Part shown: one piece after another, positions 54,616-64,000 of the stretch
How positions within the stretch are numbered: the first letter of the stretch is position 1
How the letters are laid out: every line of letters starts with the position of its first letter
Origin: Crocinitomicaceae bacterium
Lineage (GTDB): Bacteria > Bacteroidota > Bacteroidia > Flavobacteriales_D > Crocinitomicaceae
DNA: 64,000 nt
Assembly: GCA_022447585.1 (NCBI GenBank)
Contig: JAKVAR010000006.1
Coordinates: 868,001 to 932,000, forward strand
Reading direction: 5' to 3'
Position numbers and translations under genes: made by a program
Notes under the pieces: model-generated
Told to the model about the DNA's origin: nothing
The model's input: the letters and a program-made list of their open reading frames with translations, nothing else
Databases searched by the model: none

Positions 54616-57090
54616 TTAAAAATTGATTACATACTTAGCTCTAATACCAAAAGCCTCAAGATCTGTTACTTGTATTCCCGGATCTAAATGTGTTAACCTC
54701 CAAAAGACATCAACTCTTCCCAATTTTAATATATTTTCAATACCTAAACCAACCTCAACATATGGTACGTTTCCAAATTGTTTAGCGAAATCAGGTAATC
54801 GCATTTCTGTTTTATGACGATCAGATATTTGTCCAAATACTGCTCTCCCTGAAGTTACTAGACGGAGTTTTGCTTTTCTAACCCATGGTATTCTGTCAAA
54901 GAAGAATCCATCCCAATGGTTCTCAATAATTCCAGAGATGTATTGATCTGATACAAACTCAAAAAAGTTCATCTTATTAAACCCGTCGTCCATTAACCAA
55001 TAAGATTGATTCCCTTCATGAACCTTTAAAAATGGATAGGCTGCATTACCAAAAATATATCCAGCGTTAAAGCCATATCTAATTCTACCCAAAATTCCAA
55101 TCGGAGCTGTGTGTTCCAGGAAAAAATCAAGTTTTTGATAGTTGTAATCTCCTCCTAATAAGTCTTTTACGCCAAAGATCCCTTGTATTGATATGATTGG
55201 AAACCTACTTCGAATCGATTTTCTATCGAAAGCACCGGCAATAAACTCTTCATTTTTCGCCCATCTATATCGAGCAATAAACTCTGTTGTTTGTAGTCTG
55301 GTAATTGTATCATCAATGTTACTCGCGTTGTTTGGGCGTAGGAAGTTTGCTCGGCCAATAGCAGTATATTCCTTCCATTCAAAGCCACCATATAGAACAA
55401 TGTCCTTGTGAACATCTTTTTCTAAGTTAACACCAATTTTTTCAACAAATGTGAGTTTGTCTAGCGGTCCTGTGCGCAATAACGCCCCGAAGGTAGAACC
55501 TATTGCCGCCGCTGTTGGGGATTGACCAATTTGTTCTAAATCATATAAATAGTAGAAGGCTAGTATTCCTCGTTTCTTTGGGGTAATGTTGAATCGAAGT
55601 GTTCCACCGTACTTAAAAGCTTTATCTCCAAATCCATAGGCAATGTTCCCTCCCAGTTCAACTCTTCGGCTAAATTTATTGGATGTACGCAACGCCAATC
55701 CTAAACGAAAATTCTCAACTGGATTAAAACTGATTAATGAAAAAGCACTCCCAATTTCGATTTTGTTAACGGGGAAGTATCCGGTTGTAAAGAGGTATAA
55801 AGTATTCCTCATTGTTTTGAAGAACTTAACGTTTTCCAACGAGTCTATCATTTCGTTTATTCCTTCTTCCTGTGGTGCAAGAGGTTCATGTCGAATTTCT
55901 GCCCAATAAGCATCATCCCTTTCTGTGGCGCCTTCAGCTACCTCAACTGTAGAGTTAGACTTGTAAAAATTGGCAGGCCTATCTGTATTGATTTTATAAT
56001 TTCTACGCGTTGAATTCTTCCTTCCGAATAAACCGTATACTTCTGTCTTTTTTGTGATTTTCAAATCTGCGAACATCTTTTCATCTGTCAACATCCATAC
56101 TTCTGGTTCAACTTGATCAAAATGTTGTTCAATATACAAGTCTTGTACGTAATTGATATTGGTCCACGGAGCTATGTTTGCTTTAAAGGATTTCACAGCA
56201 TAAGTTGTATCGTGAATCCACATTTCACCTTCAAAGGTCATATCGCCCTCTCGTTTTGGAGTGAAACTCAATTTATAACACCAGTAATTGTCGATGAACG
56301 TAGAATCCTCTAAATAGAATCGGTAGTAATTGCGCGCAAAATCAGAAGCAGGACTAATGAATGATTTTTTGAATAAATTAAAATTGTTATCGTAAATATT
56401 TATATCTAGATACATGTCACCTAGAAATTGATTTAACTCAAGGTTGTCAATTCCACTTACTTTGGTTGCTTTAACAATTTCTTTCTTCCGTTTAGGTGAT
56501 TTATTGTAGTAGTAATCAGACACCGATTCACTTAAAATTACAGGTAAGAAGTTTTTACCGCCATCAGTAGAGTCAAGGTAACTCATGATTAGATCTAACC
56601 GCTTTACGATTTCTCTGTCCTTGAACTTATCATCAATATTATTAATGTCTAGTTGAACTTTATTATACACTTCATACTCGAAAGATGCTAACTTTTCTTT
56701 ATTGTTAATTTTCTTGTTAGCAATTAATCTTTTATGAAGACGAGTAGATGGGAGCTCGTCCGGTGCTTTAACCAATACTTCATCAAAATCTGTAGATAAA
56801 ACAGGTAATTCAACATTAATGATTTGTTCTAAGTCTAATTCGACAGGCTTCGTTATTCTTAAGTATCCAGAGAATGAAAACACCAAGCTATCCGTCGCGT
56901 AATAGGTGTCAAGTTTATAATGACCAAGAGTGTCTGTGAATGTGCCAATTTTTGAATCTTGAAATCGGACGGTGACAAAAGGCATTGGGTCACCTGTGAT
57001 TTCATCACGCACAACTCCTTCTACTACCGTCTTTTGAGAGAGAGTAGTCAGAGGAAAGAGGAGGAGTAAAAAGAGTATTATTGTTTTCAT
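54616..57090 (-). CDS. DUF5686 outer-membrane protein with carboxypeptidase-like domain
   Basis: The 824-residue protein has signal peptide [19 protein letters not shown] carboxypeptidase-regulatory-like domain (about 21-110; [20 protein letters not shown]) is followed by the DUF5686 body (about 120-820), which resembles an Omp85-like or large beta-barrel with many aromatic strands and ends YVINF. Conserved pieces are [21 protein letters not shown] and [20 protein letters not shown]. The family is widespread and uncharacterised in Bacteroidota. Its tight link to lptB and its tatC neighbour suggest an envelope role, by inference only. Confidence 0.9.
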   Translation of the reverse strand: MKTIILFLLLLFPLTTLSQKTVVEGVVRDEITGDPMPFVTVRFQDSKIGTFTDTLGHYKLDTYYATDSLVFSFSGYLRITKPVELDLEQIINVELPVLSTDFDEVLVKAPDELPSTRLHKRLIANKKINNKEKLASFEYEVYNKVQLDINNIDDKFKDREIVKRLDLIMSYLDSTDGGKNFLPVILSESVSDYYYNKSPKRKKEIVKATKVSGIDNLELNQFLGDMYLDINIYDNNFNLFKKSFISPASDFARNYYRFYLEDSTFIDNYWCYKLSFTPKREGDMTFEGEMWIHDTTYAVKSFKANIAPWTNINYVQDLYIEQHFDQVEPEVWMLTDEKMFADLKITKKTEVYGLFGRKNSTRRNYKINTDRPANFYKSNSTVEVAEGATERDDAYWAEIRHEPLAPQEEGINEMIDSLENVKFFKTMRNTLYLFTTGYFPVNKIEIGSAFSLISFNPVENFRLGLALRTSNKFSRRVELGGNIAYGFGDKAFKYGGTLRFNITPKKRGILAFYYLYDLEQIGQSPTAAAIGSTFGALLRTGPLDKLTFVEKIGVNLEKDVHKDIVLYGGFEWKEYTAIGRANFLRPNNASNIDDTITRLQTTEFIARYRWAKNEEFIAGAFDRKSIRSRFPIISIQGIFGVKDLLGGDYNYQKLDFFLEHTAPIGILGRIRYGFNAGYIFGNAAYPFLKVHEGNQSYWLMDDGFNKMNFFEFVSDQYISGIIENHWDGFFFDRIPWVRKAKLRLVTSGRAVFGQISDRHKTEMRLPDFAKQFGNVPYVEVGLGIENILKLGRVDVFWRLTHLDPGIQVTDLEAFGIRAKYVINF

Positions 57091-57119
57091 GCCCAATTAA
57101 TAACCCTTAAAATAGCCAT

Positions 57120-57917
57120 CTAAATTGATTTTGACTGTTCAATCTTCATTTTCTTTTCAACGCGAGCAGAAACAAAAATCCCGGTTTCATATAAAAGAAC
57201 GATTGGTACCCCAACAATAACTTGACTAATTAAGTCGGGAGGAGTAATAATCGCGGATAAAACAAGGATTCCAATAATCGCATGTTTCCTGTATTTTCTA
57301 AGGAATTCAGCGTTTAATACGCCTAACTTGGTAAATAAGTATGAAATAACTGGTAGTAAGAATAGAAGGCCCGAATAAAACACGGTTGAAAGAATCGTGC
57401 TCATGTAAGAATTAACTGTGAAAATATTCTCAATTTTGTCACTGATCTTATATGATCCAAAAAATTGAACGGCCAAAGGAGCAACAATAAAGTAACCAAA
57501 ACTGATTCCAAGAAAGAATAGTAAAGATACATAGAAAACGATTCCCTTTGCAACTGATTTCTCATTGGTTTTTAGGCCTGGTTTAACGAAAGACCAAATT
57601 TGATAGAAGATATAAGGAAAAGCAACAACAATTCCTCCCATTATACTCATCATTAAAGCATATGAAAACTGTCCAGATACTGTCATGCTTTGCATTTTTA
57701 CCGGAATAGCTTCCACACAAACGCCTAAGTAGTTACAGATTATTTTGAATGAAATAAAATCGGGGCTTTTCATAGAAAGGAACAAATGATTCATTATCCA
57801 CTCTTGAAAAATCCAAATTCCTATGGCGAATACAACAATTGAAATAGCTATTTTCACTAATCTCCATCGAAGTTCTTCAAGGTGATCAAGAAAGGTCATT
57901 TGTTTGTTGTCGCTCAT
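57120..57917 (-). CDS. tatC: Twin-arginine translocase subunit TatC
   Basis: The 265-residue protein has six predicted helices and begins MTFLDHLEELRWRLVKIA, the N-terminal TatC signature, with E and R residues of the signal-binding site. IWSFVKPGLKTNEK and AIITPPDLISQVIVGVPIVL are further family motifs. A TATTTTTG box on the minus strand (57925-57932) is close to the start. TatC recognises twin-arginine signal peptides and exports folded proteins. TatA/E is not in this window. Confidence 0.95.
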   Translation of the reverse strand: MSDNKQMTFLDHLEELRWRLVKIAISIVVFAIGIWIFQEWIMNHLFLSMKSPDFISFKIICNYLGVCVEAIPVKMQSMTVSGQFSYALMMSIMGGIVVAFPYIFYQIWSFVKPGLKTNEKSVAKGIVFYVSLLFFLGISFGYFIVAPLAVQFFGSYKISDKIENIFTVNSYMSTILSTVFYSGLLFLLPVISYLFTKLGVLNAEFLRKYRKHAIIGILVLSAIITPPDLISQVIVGVPIVLLYETGIFVSARVEKKMKIEQSKSI

Positions 57918-58102
57918 ATTAATGCAAAAATAATTATTCCTACGTACATGACATCTAATTCTTTGATTTAATAAATTATAGGATTATTTATTACTCTTGA
58001 GAAAGCAATTTAACTGGATTATTCTCCGTAATAATTCGAACTAATTCTGAATGATTTGTTTTTTTTAAGTATTTTAGAAAGTAAATAAGAGTTTAGTTGC
58101 AG

Positions 58103-60283
58103 ATGGCAAATATGAATTTAAAAGAAGCGTTAAAGTCCTACTTTGGATTTGATGGTTTTAAAGGAGCACAAGAAGACATTATTCGTAATGTTCTAGAGGG
58201 GAAGAATACATTTGTTATTATGCCAACTGGTGGAGGTAAGTCTATGTGCTATCAACTTCCAGCAATATTGTCTGAGGGTACGGCAATTGTTGTTTCTCCT
58301 TTAATCGCCTTAATGAAGAATCAGGTAGATGCCATGCGAAATGTTAGTAACGATGAATCTGTTGCTCATTTTTTAAATTCATCTCTGACAAAAACAGAAA
58401 TTGCACGAGTTAAGGGAGATATTACTTCGGGTAAAACCAAATTACTATATGTTGCGCCAGAGTCTTTGACTAAGAAGGAGAACATTGACTTTTTAAAATC
58501 AGTAAAGATTTCCTTTTTTGCAATTGATGAAGCTCATTGTATTTCAGAATGGGGACATGATTTTAGACCTGAATATAGAAGATTAAGAGAGATTTTTGGT
58601 GAAATATCAAGTGTTCCAATTATTGCGTTAACTGCAACTGCAACTCCGAAGGTTCAAAATGATATACAGAAGAATTTAAATATGTTGGATGCAACAATTT
58701 TTAAGTCTTCATTCAATAGAGATAATTTATTCTATAAAATACTACCTAAAAAGGATGTTGAAAAACAGATTATAAAATACATCAGAGGACAGGAAGGTAA
58801 AAGCGGAATTATTTATTGTTTGAGCCGGAAAAAAGTAGAAGAATTAGCAGAATTACTTCAAGTGAATGGGATTAATGCGTTGCCATATCACGCAGGGTTA
58901 GATACTGCCTCAAGAGCAAAACACCAGGATATGTTCTTAATGGAAGATGTTGATGTTATTGTGGCAACAATTGCTTTTGGAATGGGCATTGATAAGCCGG
59001 ATGTGCGGTTCGTAATACATCATGATATCCCTAAATCTTTGGAAAGTTATTACCAAGAAACAGGTCGCGCAGGTCGTGATGGTGGTGAAGGAGAGTGTAT
59101 TTCCTTTTACAGGTATAAAGATGTTGAGAAACTTGAGAAGTTTTTGCAAGGAAAACCAGTTGCAGAGCAAGAAATTGGACGTCAATTATTGAATGAAATT
59201 GCTTCTTATGCTGAAACCTCAGTTTGTAGAAGAAAAATGATTCTTCATTATTTTGGAGAAGAATACGATGAGCAGAATTGCAATTCAATGTGCGACAATT
59301 GTAAGAATCCAAAAGATAAAACGGAAGGTAAAGAATATGTTAAGTATCTGCTAGATGCTGTTGAATTATTAAAAGAGACGCAAAAATCGAACCATTATTG
59401 CGCCTTTTTATCGGGTGTGGTTAATTCTTCTATTACTGCATATAAGCATGATCAATTGCCTCTATTCGGGATTGGTAAAGATAAAGATGAACACTTTTGG
59501 AATGCTGTAGTCAGACAAAGTGTCGTTGCAGGATTGCTTTCAAAAGATATTGAATCTTATGGCGTATTGAAATTGACTGACGCTGGAAGAAAATATAAAG
59601 AGGATCCAACGTCATTCTTATTGATTAAAGAAAGGGATTACCTTGTAATTGATGATGAATCAATTGTTTCCAATAGTGCTGGAGGGAGTGCGTTTGATCA
59701 AGTAATGTATGATCAATTGGTGGATTTAAGAAAAAGTATTTCCAAACAGAAAAACATTCCACCTTTTGTCATTTTTCAAGAACCTTCTTTAAAGGATATG
59801 TGTCTGCAATATCCAATTTCGATTGAAGAATTGACAAATATTCAAGGTGTTGGTAATGGAAAAGCGCAGCGTTACGGGGCACCATTTGTCGCCTTAATTT
59901 CTAGGTATGTAGAAGAGAATAACATAGAGAGACCTCAAGATCTAGTGATGAAGTCTGTTGTGAATAAGTCGGGAATGAAAGTCCAACTTATTCAGAATAT
60001 CGATAGAAAATTACCATTAGAAGATATAGGTCGCGCTCAAGGAAAAACAGTTGATGAGGTTGTTGAGGAGATAGAAGCTATTGTGACATCAGGAACACGT
60101 GTAAATATCAATTATTACATTGATGATATTTTAGATACAGATTGCCAAGAAGAGATTTATGAATATTTTTCTGAAGCGGAAACTGATGATTTAAAAGCGG
60201 CTCACGAAGAATTTGAAGGAGATTATTCTGAAGAAGAATTGAGGTTGATGTGGATTAAGTTTATGAGTGAAATGGCGAATTAG
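58103..60283 (+). CDS. recQ: ATP-dependent DNA helicase RecQ
   Basis: The 726-residue helicase has motif I FVIMPTGGGKSMCYQLPA, DEAH box AIDEAHCISEWGHDFRPEY, motif III IALTATATPKVQND, and motif VI YYQETGRAGRDGGEG. The RQC zinc-binding domain has the cysteines CRRKM and CDNCKNP, and an HRDC domain is at about 540-620 (YDQLVDLRKSISKQKNIPPF). RecQ unwinds DNA in recombination and repair. The ATG at 58103 is used; an upstream TTG at 58097 adds two residues. It overlaps the end of the opposite-strand gene by four bases. Confidence 0.97.
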   Translation: MANMNLKEALKSYFGFDGFKGAQEDIIRNVLEGKNTFVIMPTGGGKSMCYQLPAILSEGTAIVVSPLIALMKNQVDAMRNVSNDESVAHFLNSSLTKTEIARVKGDITSGKTKLLYVAPESLTKKENIDFLKSVKISFFAIDEAHCISEWGHDFRPEYRRLREIFGEISSVPIIALTATATPKVQNDIQKNLNMLDATIFKSSFNRDNLFYKILPKKDVEKQIIKYIRGQEGKSGIIYCLSRKKVEELAELLQVNGINALPYHAGLDTASRAKHQDMFLMEDVDVIVATIAFGMGIDKPDVRFVIHHDIPKSLESYYQETGRAGRDGGEGECISFYRYKDVEKLEKFLQGKPVAEQEIGRQLLNEIASYAETSVCRRKMILHYFGEEYDEQNCNSMCDNCKNPKDKTEGKEYVKYLLDAVELLKETQKSNHYCAFLSGVVNSSITAYKHDQLPLFGIGKDKDEHFWNAVVRQSVVAGLLSKDIESYGVLKLTDAGRKYKEDPTSFLLIKERDYLVIDDESIVSNSAGGSAFDQVMYDQLVDLRKSISKQKNIPPFVIFQEPSLKDMCLQYPISIEELTNIQGVGNGKAQRYGAPFVALISRYVEENNIERPQDLVMKSVVNKSGMKVQLIQNIDRKLPLEDIGRAQGKTVDEVVEEIEAIVTSGTRVNINYYIDDILDTDCQEEIYEYFSEAETDDLKAAHEEFEGDYSEEELRLMWIKFMSEMAN

Positions 60284-60708
60284 TCTTTCGACAAAACAAG
60301 GTAATGGGTTCCAAACTCATCATTGAAAAAGGTTTCCATCTGAGTTTTATTGAGGAACTTAATTGTACCACTATCATTTGAAGTTATAGTCCCATTTGGA
60401 TTAATTCTATCTAACCTATAATTTTCACCATTTTGGTTTAGCTGAATTTTTCCTGATTCAATCTTATTTCCACTTGATATTAAATTTTGATATTGAAGAT
60501 TTAAAGAATAGTCTCCATGTGAAGAAGATAAGTTTGAAATGATAAATTCTCCAGTTCCGTCAAATTCAGTTGTGAAACCATCAAAATTGACGTAATTATA
60601 GCCAACAATAGTCCAATTTCCTGCAATTCTTTTTTCCGTTTGCTTGAGCTTACTGCATGAAAAAGAGAACATTCCCAAAAGTAGATATAAGAGTAGTTTA
60701 CTTCTCAT
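60280..60708 (-). CDS. Lipocalin-like lipoprotein of unknown function
   Basis: The 142-residue protein has a lipoprotein signal with cysteine 18 (FSFSCSK). The mature part starts KRIAGNWTIVGYNYVNFDG, a GNW start typical of small lipocalin-like barrels, and shows alternating beta strands. Its 3' end overlaps recQ by four bases on the opposite strand and its start overlaps the DUF4230 gene by 11 bases. No ligand can be named. Confidence 0.72.
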   Translation of the reverse strand: MRSKLLLYLLLGMFSFSCSKLKQTEKRIAGNWTIVGYNYVNFDGFTTEFDGTGEFIISNLSSSHGDYSLNLQYQNLISSGNKIESGKIQLNQNGENYRLDRINPNGTITSNDSGTIKFLNKTQMETFFNDEFGTHYLVLSKD

Positions 60709-61324
60709 AATTGAAGGATATTACTAGTGTTTTATTTGTTTGTATTAGTTTTTTGAATAAGCGTTTAGCATTTTTCGCAGCTTTTTCGTCTAGTTTAAAT
60801 TCGTGTGCATTCTGCTTTAAGGTACTCTTCGCTTTTCCTTCTAATCTCTTTACATCAGAGTCTCTCCAAACTCCTTGTTCCTGGAAGACTTCAGTATTCG
60901 AAGGGGAAACAATTATGTCTAATATTTTAGGTTGTGGAAGTTTTAGCCAAACTGTGTCTTGGTTAGCGTTTAACTCGAAATTTGAATCCGTAAGATCCAG
61001 GCCATATTTCACTTCACCTTTGATGATCAAGGTCAATCTTCGCTTTATATTCCGATCATACATTCGAATCCATTCTCGAGGGTCATAAAGACTCGATTTC
61101 TTTTTATAATACTCACAGGTATCCATCACAATTTCGTCCTTATAACTGACAGTACTTATTTCTGCTATTGTTTTAATTGATTCAATATGGATTGGGGTTT
61201 CATCAATCAATAATTTATCATTGGAATCTTTAAAAAAATAAAAGTATACAATAAAGCCTAAAAGAGCGATTGCTCCAATAACCACAATGTTCTTTATAAG
61301 ACGAATCATGTCTTTAGTTAACAT
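60698..61324 (-). CDS. DUF4230 membrane-anchored protein
   Basis: The 208-residue protein has a membrane anchor near the start (LIKNIVVIGAIALLGFIVYF) followed by a DUF4230 domain: the family stretch IAEISTVSYKDEIVM and EVKYGLDLTDSNFELNANQD, then VWLKLPQPKILDIIVSPSN. I start at the ATG at 61324, which overlaps the upstream gene by 11 bases; an ATG at 61309 avoids overlap, and the TTG at 61357 gives a lysine-rich extension. It is a paralogue of its upstream neighbour. The function is unknown. Confidence 0.82.
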   Translation of the reverse strand: MLTKDMIRLIKNIVVIGAIALLGFIVYFYFFKDSNDKLLIDETPIHIESIKTIAEISTVSYKDEIVMDTCEYYKKKSSLYDPREWIRMYDRNIKRRLTLIIKGEVKYGLDLTDSNFELNANQDTVWLKLPQPKILDIIVSPSNTEVFQEQGVWRDSDVKRLEGKAKSTLKQNAHEFKLDEKAAKNAKRLFKKLIQTNKTLVISFNYEK

Positions 61325-61874
61325 CCGCTTCTTTTTGTCTAATAATAACTTTTTCAAATCCTAATTGCTTGTAGAAATCTTCCAAGAAGACTTCTGCGTT
61401 TTGTTGTGCGTCTTTAATGATATCGGTATGAATAATTTCTTTTTTTATTGCTGCTTCTCCCTGTTTCAAGAAATTATTTTTTTCTGCATGAGTGAAACCA
61501 TCTCTGAATCCACTAACGCTCTCCATTTCCGTGGCAATATGCTTAGAATCCATAGTGAATGATATAATTTTTGCAGGAGGGAGGGTTATTTCGATTATAT
61601 TCCCACTTACCTCGATATCGCCTTCTTTTAATTTTGATAAGTCCACTCCGGCTTTAATTTTGGCTTTACAGTTGATTAATATCTTGCGATCTCCGTATTT
61701 GTACCATTCTTTCGCGACATCATCGAGTTTAATGATCTTTCCAACTGTATATTCAGTAGTTGATAATTCGCCAATATTTCGTATTTCGTATACATCCACT
61801 TTTGGATGTCTTTTGTCATCGGAACAACTAAAAAGTGTAATGCTTGCTAATAATATGGCTAATAATTGTTTCAT
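61314..61874 (-). CDS. DUF4230 lipoprotein
   Basis: The 186-residue protein has a lipobox LFSC (C17). The DUF4230 domain contains IGELSTTEYTVGKIIKLDD, KILINCKAKIKAGVDLSKLK, and VSGNIIEITLPPAKIISFTM. Its closest relative here is the next gene, which has a membrane helix in place of the lipid anchor. Two DUF4230 paralogues in a row with different anchors suggests a paired envelope function, by inference. It starts one base after the stop of the amidohydrolase gene. Confidence 0.85.
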   Translation of the reverse strand: MKQLLAILLASITLFSCSDDKRHPKVDVYEIRNIGELSTTEYTVGKIIKLDDVAKEWYKYGDRKILINCKAKIKAGVDLSKLKEGDIEVSGNIIEITLPPAKIISFTMDSKHIATEMESVSGFRDGFTHAEKNNFLKQGEAAIKKEIIHTDIIKDAQQNAEVFLEDFYKQLGFEKVIIRQKEADVN

Positions 61875-63080
61875 TTAGTTCGAGAATGGTGCTAATGACA
61901 TCATTTGCATTCCAATTTTTAATGCGTTGTCATCTATATTGAATTTTGGGTGGTGTACGCCAAATACTATTCCTTTCTCTTCATTTCTAACTCCTAAACG
62001 GAAAAAGCACACTGGTACTTCTTGAGAATAGAATGAAAAATCTTCTGCGGTTAACCTAATAGGTAGTTCTTCTACATTTTTTGAACCAAGAAATTCTTGA
62101 GCGGCTAACTTCATGTTAGAGGTGACAACAGGGTCATTTTCTAAATATGGGTATCCTTTGCTTATGACTACCTCGGCATCTCCTCCTGAAGCTTGAGCAA
62201 TTTGCTTTGCAGTGGATTCAATTAGCTTAAGGGCTTTGGACCTCCAATGTTCATTCATTGTTCTAAAAGTACCTTTGAGATGAGCTTGAGAAGGGATGAT
62301 GTTTGTTGCGCCGATAGCTTCAAAATGTCCGAAGGAGAGTACACAAGGCGTTTTAGGGTCACACTTTCGGCTTACAATCTGTTGCATGTTTTGAATTATA
62401 TTGGATCCAATCATGATTGGGTCAACGCAATTATGTGGTGTAGCACCATGTCCGCCTTTTCCCTGAATTGTGATATATATTTCGTCACAAGAAGCCATAT
62501 AGATTCCTTCTTTGAATCCAACATGTCCGACAGGCATATCCGGAAATACATGAAGGGCGTACATTTTATTTATCTTAGGATCGGCTAAAACGCCATCTGC
62601 GATCATATAACTTGCTCCTCCTGGGTTTTTTTCTTCCCCAGGTTGAAATACTAACTTAACAGGTTGTGGTAATTCATTGCGTAATTCGAATAGGATTTCT
62701 GCTGCTCCCAAAAGCACTGATGTGTGCACATCATGACCGCAAGCGTGCATTACACCTTTAACTTTCGATATGTAATGAACATCGTTTTCTTCAGTTATAG
62801 GCAACGCATCTAGATCTGCACGTAAACCTATAGCCTCGTCATCTTGAGAATGCTGATCTCCAGATATTAATGCGGTTACTCCTGTTTTGCCTACGCCACG
62901 GTTGACCGAGAGACCAATTTCTTCCAGCTTGGTTGCAACAAATTCCATGGTCTCATACTCTTCGTAACTCAATTCTGGATTGGCATGAATGTGCTCTCTG
63001 TAACCTTTTACTTTCTTAAAAAGTTCTTCAGATCGTGATGTGATAATATCTTTAACGTAGTCAGTCATTCGAAAATCCAT
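61875..63080 (-). CDS. M20 family metal-dependent amidohydrolase
   Basis: The 401-residue enzyme carries M20 motifs: DLDALPITEENDVHYISKVK, HACGHDVHTSVLLGAA with metal ligands C, H and D, PGEEKNPGGASYMI with a catalytic glutamate, and VHHPKFNIDDNALK near the C-terminus. Members remove N-acyl groups from amino acids or related amides (hippurate hydrolase type), using bound zinc or manganese. The ATG at 63080 overlaps the upstream permease by 20 bases; one at 63068 reduces this to 8. The substrate is unknown. Confidence 0.93.
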   Translation of the reverse strand: MDFRMTDYVKDIITSRSEELFKKVKGYREHIHANPELSYEEYETMEFVATKLEEIGLSVNRGVGKTGVTALISGDQHSQDDEAIGLRADLDALPITEENDVHYISKVKGVMHACGHDVHTSVLLGAAEILFELRNELPQPVKLVFQPGEEKNPGGASYMIADGVLADPKINKMYALHVFPDMPVGHVGFKEGIYMASCDEIYITIQGKGGHGATPHNCVDPIMIGSNIIQNMQQIVSRKCDPKTPCVLSFGHFEAIGATNIIPSQAHLKGTFRTMNEHWRSKALKLIESTAKQIAQASGGDAEVVISKGYPYLENDPVVTSNMKLAAQEFLGSKNVEELPIRLTAEDFSFYSQEVPVCFFRLGVRNEEKGIVFGVHHPKFNIDDNALKIGMQMMSLAPFSN

Positions 63081-63453
63081 TATATCCAGATATTATAAAC
63101 CTAAAAGAAACATAGGCCATTATAATTCCAAAAATCAGTTTCACCAAAGAAGGTGATATTTTAAGGGATAACTTAGATCCAATATATCCGCCAATAACAA
63201 ATGTTAAGGCAATGATAACTCCAAACTTCCAGTTAATACTTTCTGCTTTCCAATAGTTATGTACCGCTAAAATTCCGACTGGCAGTAATAGCACGAAAAG
63301 GCTAGTTCCTTGCGCTTCATATTGAGTCATACCTAATGAGTAGATTAGAGCAGGGACAATAATTACACCGCCGCCTACACCAACAAATCCACTCAGGATT
63401 CCGGCGAATATACCAATTGAAATAAGAATTATTATCGTTTGTGTTGACATCAT
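63061..63453 (-). CDS. Half-size TauE/SafE family permease
   Basis: The 130-residue protein contains one TauE/SafE repeat (four helices), where the full-length family has two in about 250 residues. The motif GFVGVGGGVIIVPALIYSLG and MTQYEAQGTSLFVLLLPVGI are the family signatures. A homodimer could rebuild the usual two-repeat fold. It probably moves a small sulfonate, sulfite or other anion. It overlaps the amidohydrolase by 20 bases and is likely co-transcribed with it. Confidence 0.88.
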   Translation of the reverse strand: MMSTQTIIILISIGIFAGILSGFVGVGGGVIIVPALIYSLGMTQYEAQGTSLFVLLLPVGILAVHNYWKAESINWKFGVIIALTFVIGGYIGSKLSLKISPSLVKLIFGIIMAYVSFRFIISGYNGFSND

Positions 63454-63484
63454 TATTTGTTAAAGATAGTGATATCGTTCAATA

Positions 63485-64000
63485 TTATTGAACCAAGAGG
63501 TTGCAACCACGAATATCAGAATGATCAAAACGTCCCATTATTTGAAAACCTGTTGGAGTAATTCTTCCTAAATCTTGAGTTGCAATGAATGAACAACTAT
63601 TTAAGTTTGCGAGGTCAATTACATTAATACCGCCTGTTTTTCCATCTTCTACGTAGTGGAATGGATCGTTAACCTCGCGGATGAGAATTTTCATAGTTGA
63701 AGTAGTTTCAAACACGCCATTCTTCAAGCTATATCCTTGGGATAGTAATTCTGTCATGCCATATTCTGACGAAATTTTCTCGGTATTTAAACCTTGTTTG
63801 AGTTCGTTATGAAGTTCTTCTTTTGTTAGTTCTTTTCTTCGTCCTTTCATGCCTCCAGTTTCAATAATTCTAGCATGTGAGAGGTTTGGTTTGAGACTGG
63901 CTAAATCCAAAAGTGCATAAGATACTCCAAATATTATTACTTCTTTATTACGTGCAATTGCTTTGTTGTATGTTTCAATTAACTCCTTGTGGTTGGAAAG
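63485..64000 (-). CDS. LuxE/PaaK-like acyltransferase, 5' end missing (runs off right edge)
   Basis: The minus-strand frame is open from base 64000 to the stop at 63485, giving 171 codons; the start is outside the window. The visible part matches the C-terminal half of acyl-protein synthetase/LuxE-like enzymes common in Bacteroidota: ARIIETGGMKGRRKELTKEE, SSEYGMTELLSQGYS (adenylate-forming motif) and IREVNDPFHYVEDGKTGGIN. These activate a fatty acid or similar carboxylate. The M at 63910 is an internal TTG and not a true start. It probably belongs to the same minus-strand run as the permease. Confidence 0.85.
   Translation of the reverse strand, partial: LSNHKELIETYNKAIARNKEVIIFGVSYALLDLASLKPNLSHARIIETGGMKGRRKELTKEELHNELKQGLNTEKISSEYGMTELLSQGYSLKNGVFETTSTMKILIREVNDPFHYVEDGKTGGINVIDLANLNSCSFIATQDLGRITPTGFQIMGRFDHSDIRGCNLLVQ

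Overview
This window is a piece of an AT-rich chromosome from a member of the Bacteroidota, most likely a flavobacterium of the Fluviicola/Crocinitomix type. The inference rests on several things. There are type IX secretion (T9SS) cargo proteins with both type A and type B C-terminal sorting domains. A PorP/SprF outer-membrane protein lies beside a PD40-OmpA protein. There are DUF5686, DUF4230, TMEM43/LBF_2804 and LytTR families, TAnnTTTG-type -7 promoter boxes, and almost no Shine-Dalgarno sequences. No phage, insertion sequence, CRISPR array or rRNA was seen.

Layout. 0-9.4 kb, mostly minus strand: the N-terminal part of a sensor histidine kinase cut by the left edge, a beta-helix T9SS cargo, an overlapping TPR-protein/membrane-LytTR regulator pair, a choice-of-anchor-L T9SS cargo, a ferredoxin/flavodoxin-NADP reductase and a class C beta-lactamase-like hydrolase. 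9.5-14.1 kb: a SpoU/TrmH RNA methylase divergent from mutS (TTG start), a tRNA-Gly/tRNA-Leu pair with its own promoter and terminator, and a CDF-type cation transporter. 14.7-20.6 kb: another T9SS cargo, a TPR-LuxR regulator, a chromate transporter and a STAS-like protein. 20.6-23.1 kb is the odd part: a sparsely coding stretch with a stop-interrupted ORF, a TonB-C protein, a 5'-truncated VWA-domain gene, unannotated small ORFs (two overlapping by one base) and an unrecognised 164-residue protein.

23.3-28.9 kb holds four exported proteins of unknown role, the last two overlapping. 29-33.3 kb (minus): psd, an LBF_2804/TMEM43 pair and a secreted protein of unknown function. 33.6-37.5 kb: a propeller-type HisKA_2 sensor kinase overlapping a LytTR response regulator, with repeated TCAACAAA boxes in front. 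37.7-42.4 kb: the T9SS-type operon of a type B adhesin-like protein, PorP/SprF and PD40-OmpA. 42.9-46.6 kb: a T9SS type A protein, fabD and a plug-only TonB-receptor-like protein.

46.7-57.9 kb is mainly envelope and carbohydrate metabolism: mannose-1-phosphate guanylyltransferase with an SprT-like protease, an MlaE/MlaF lipid transporter, RmuC, a BamA/TamA-type outer-membrane protein, a 46-residue lipoprotein, LptB, DUF5686 and TatC. 58.1-64 kb: recQ, then a dense minus-strand run of a lipoprotein, two DUF4230 paralogues, an M20 amidohydrolase, a half-size TauE/SafE permease and an acyltransferase cut by the right edge.

Most of the window is ordinary core genome. The parts most worth a second look are 20.6-23.1 kb, the unrecognised exported cluster at 23.3-28.9 kb, the split TPR/LytTR regulator and the putative LytTR operator at 33.6 kb. 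All function calls come from reading motifs by eye; no database search was possible.
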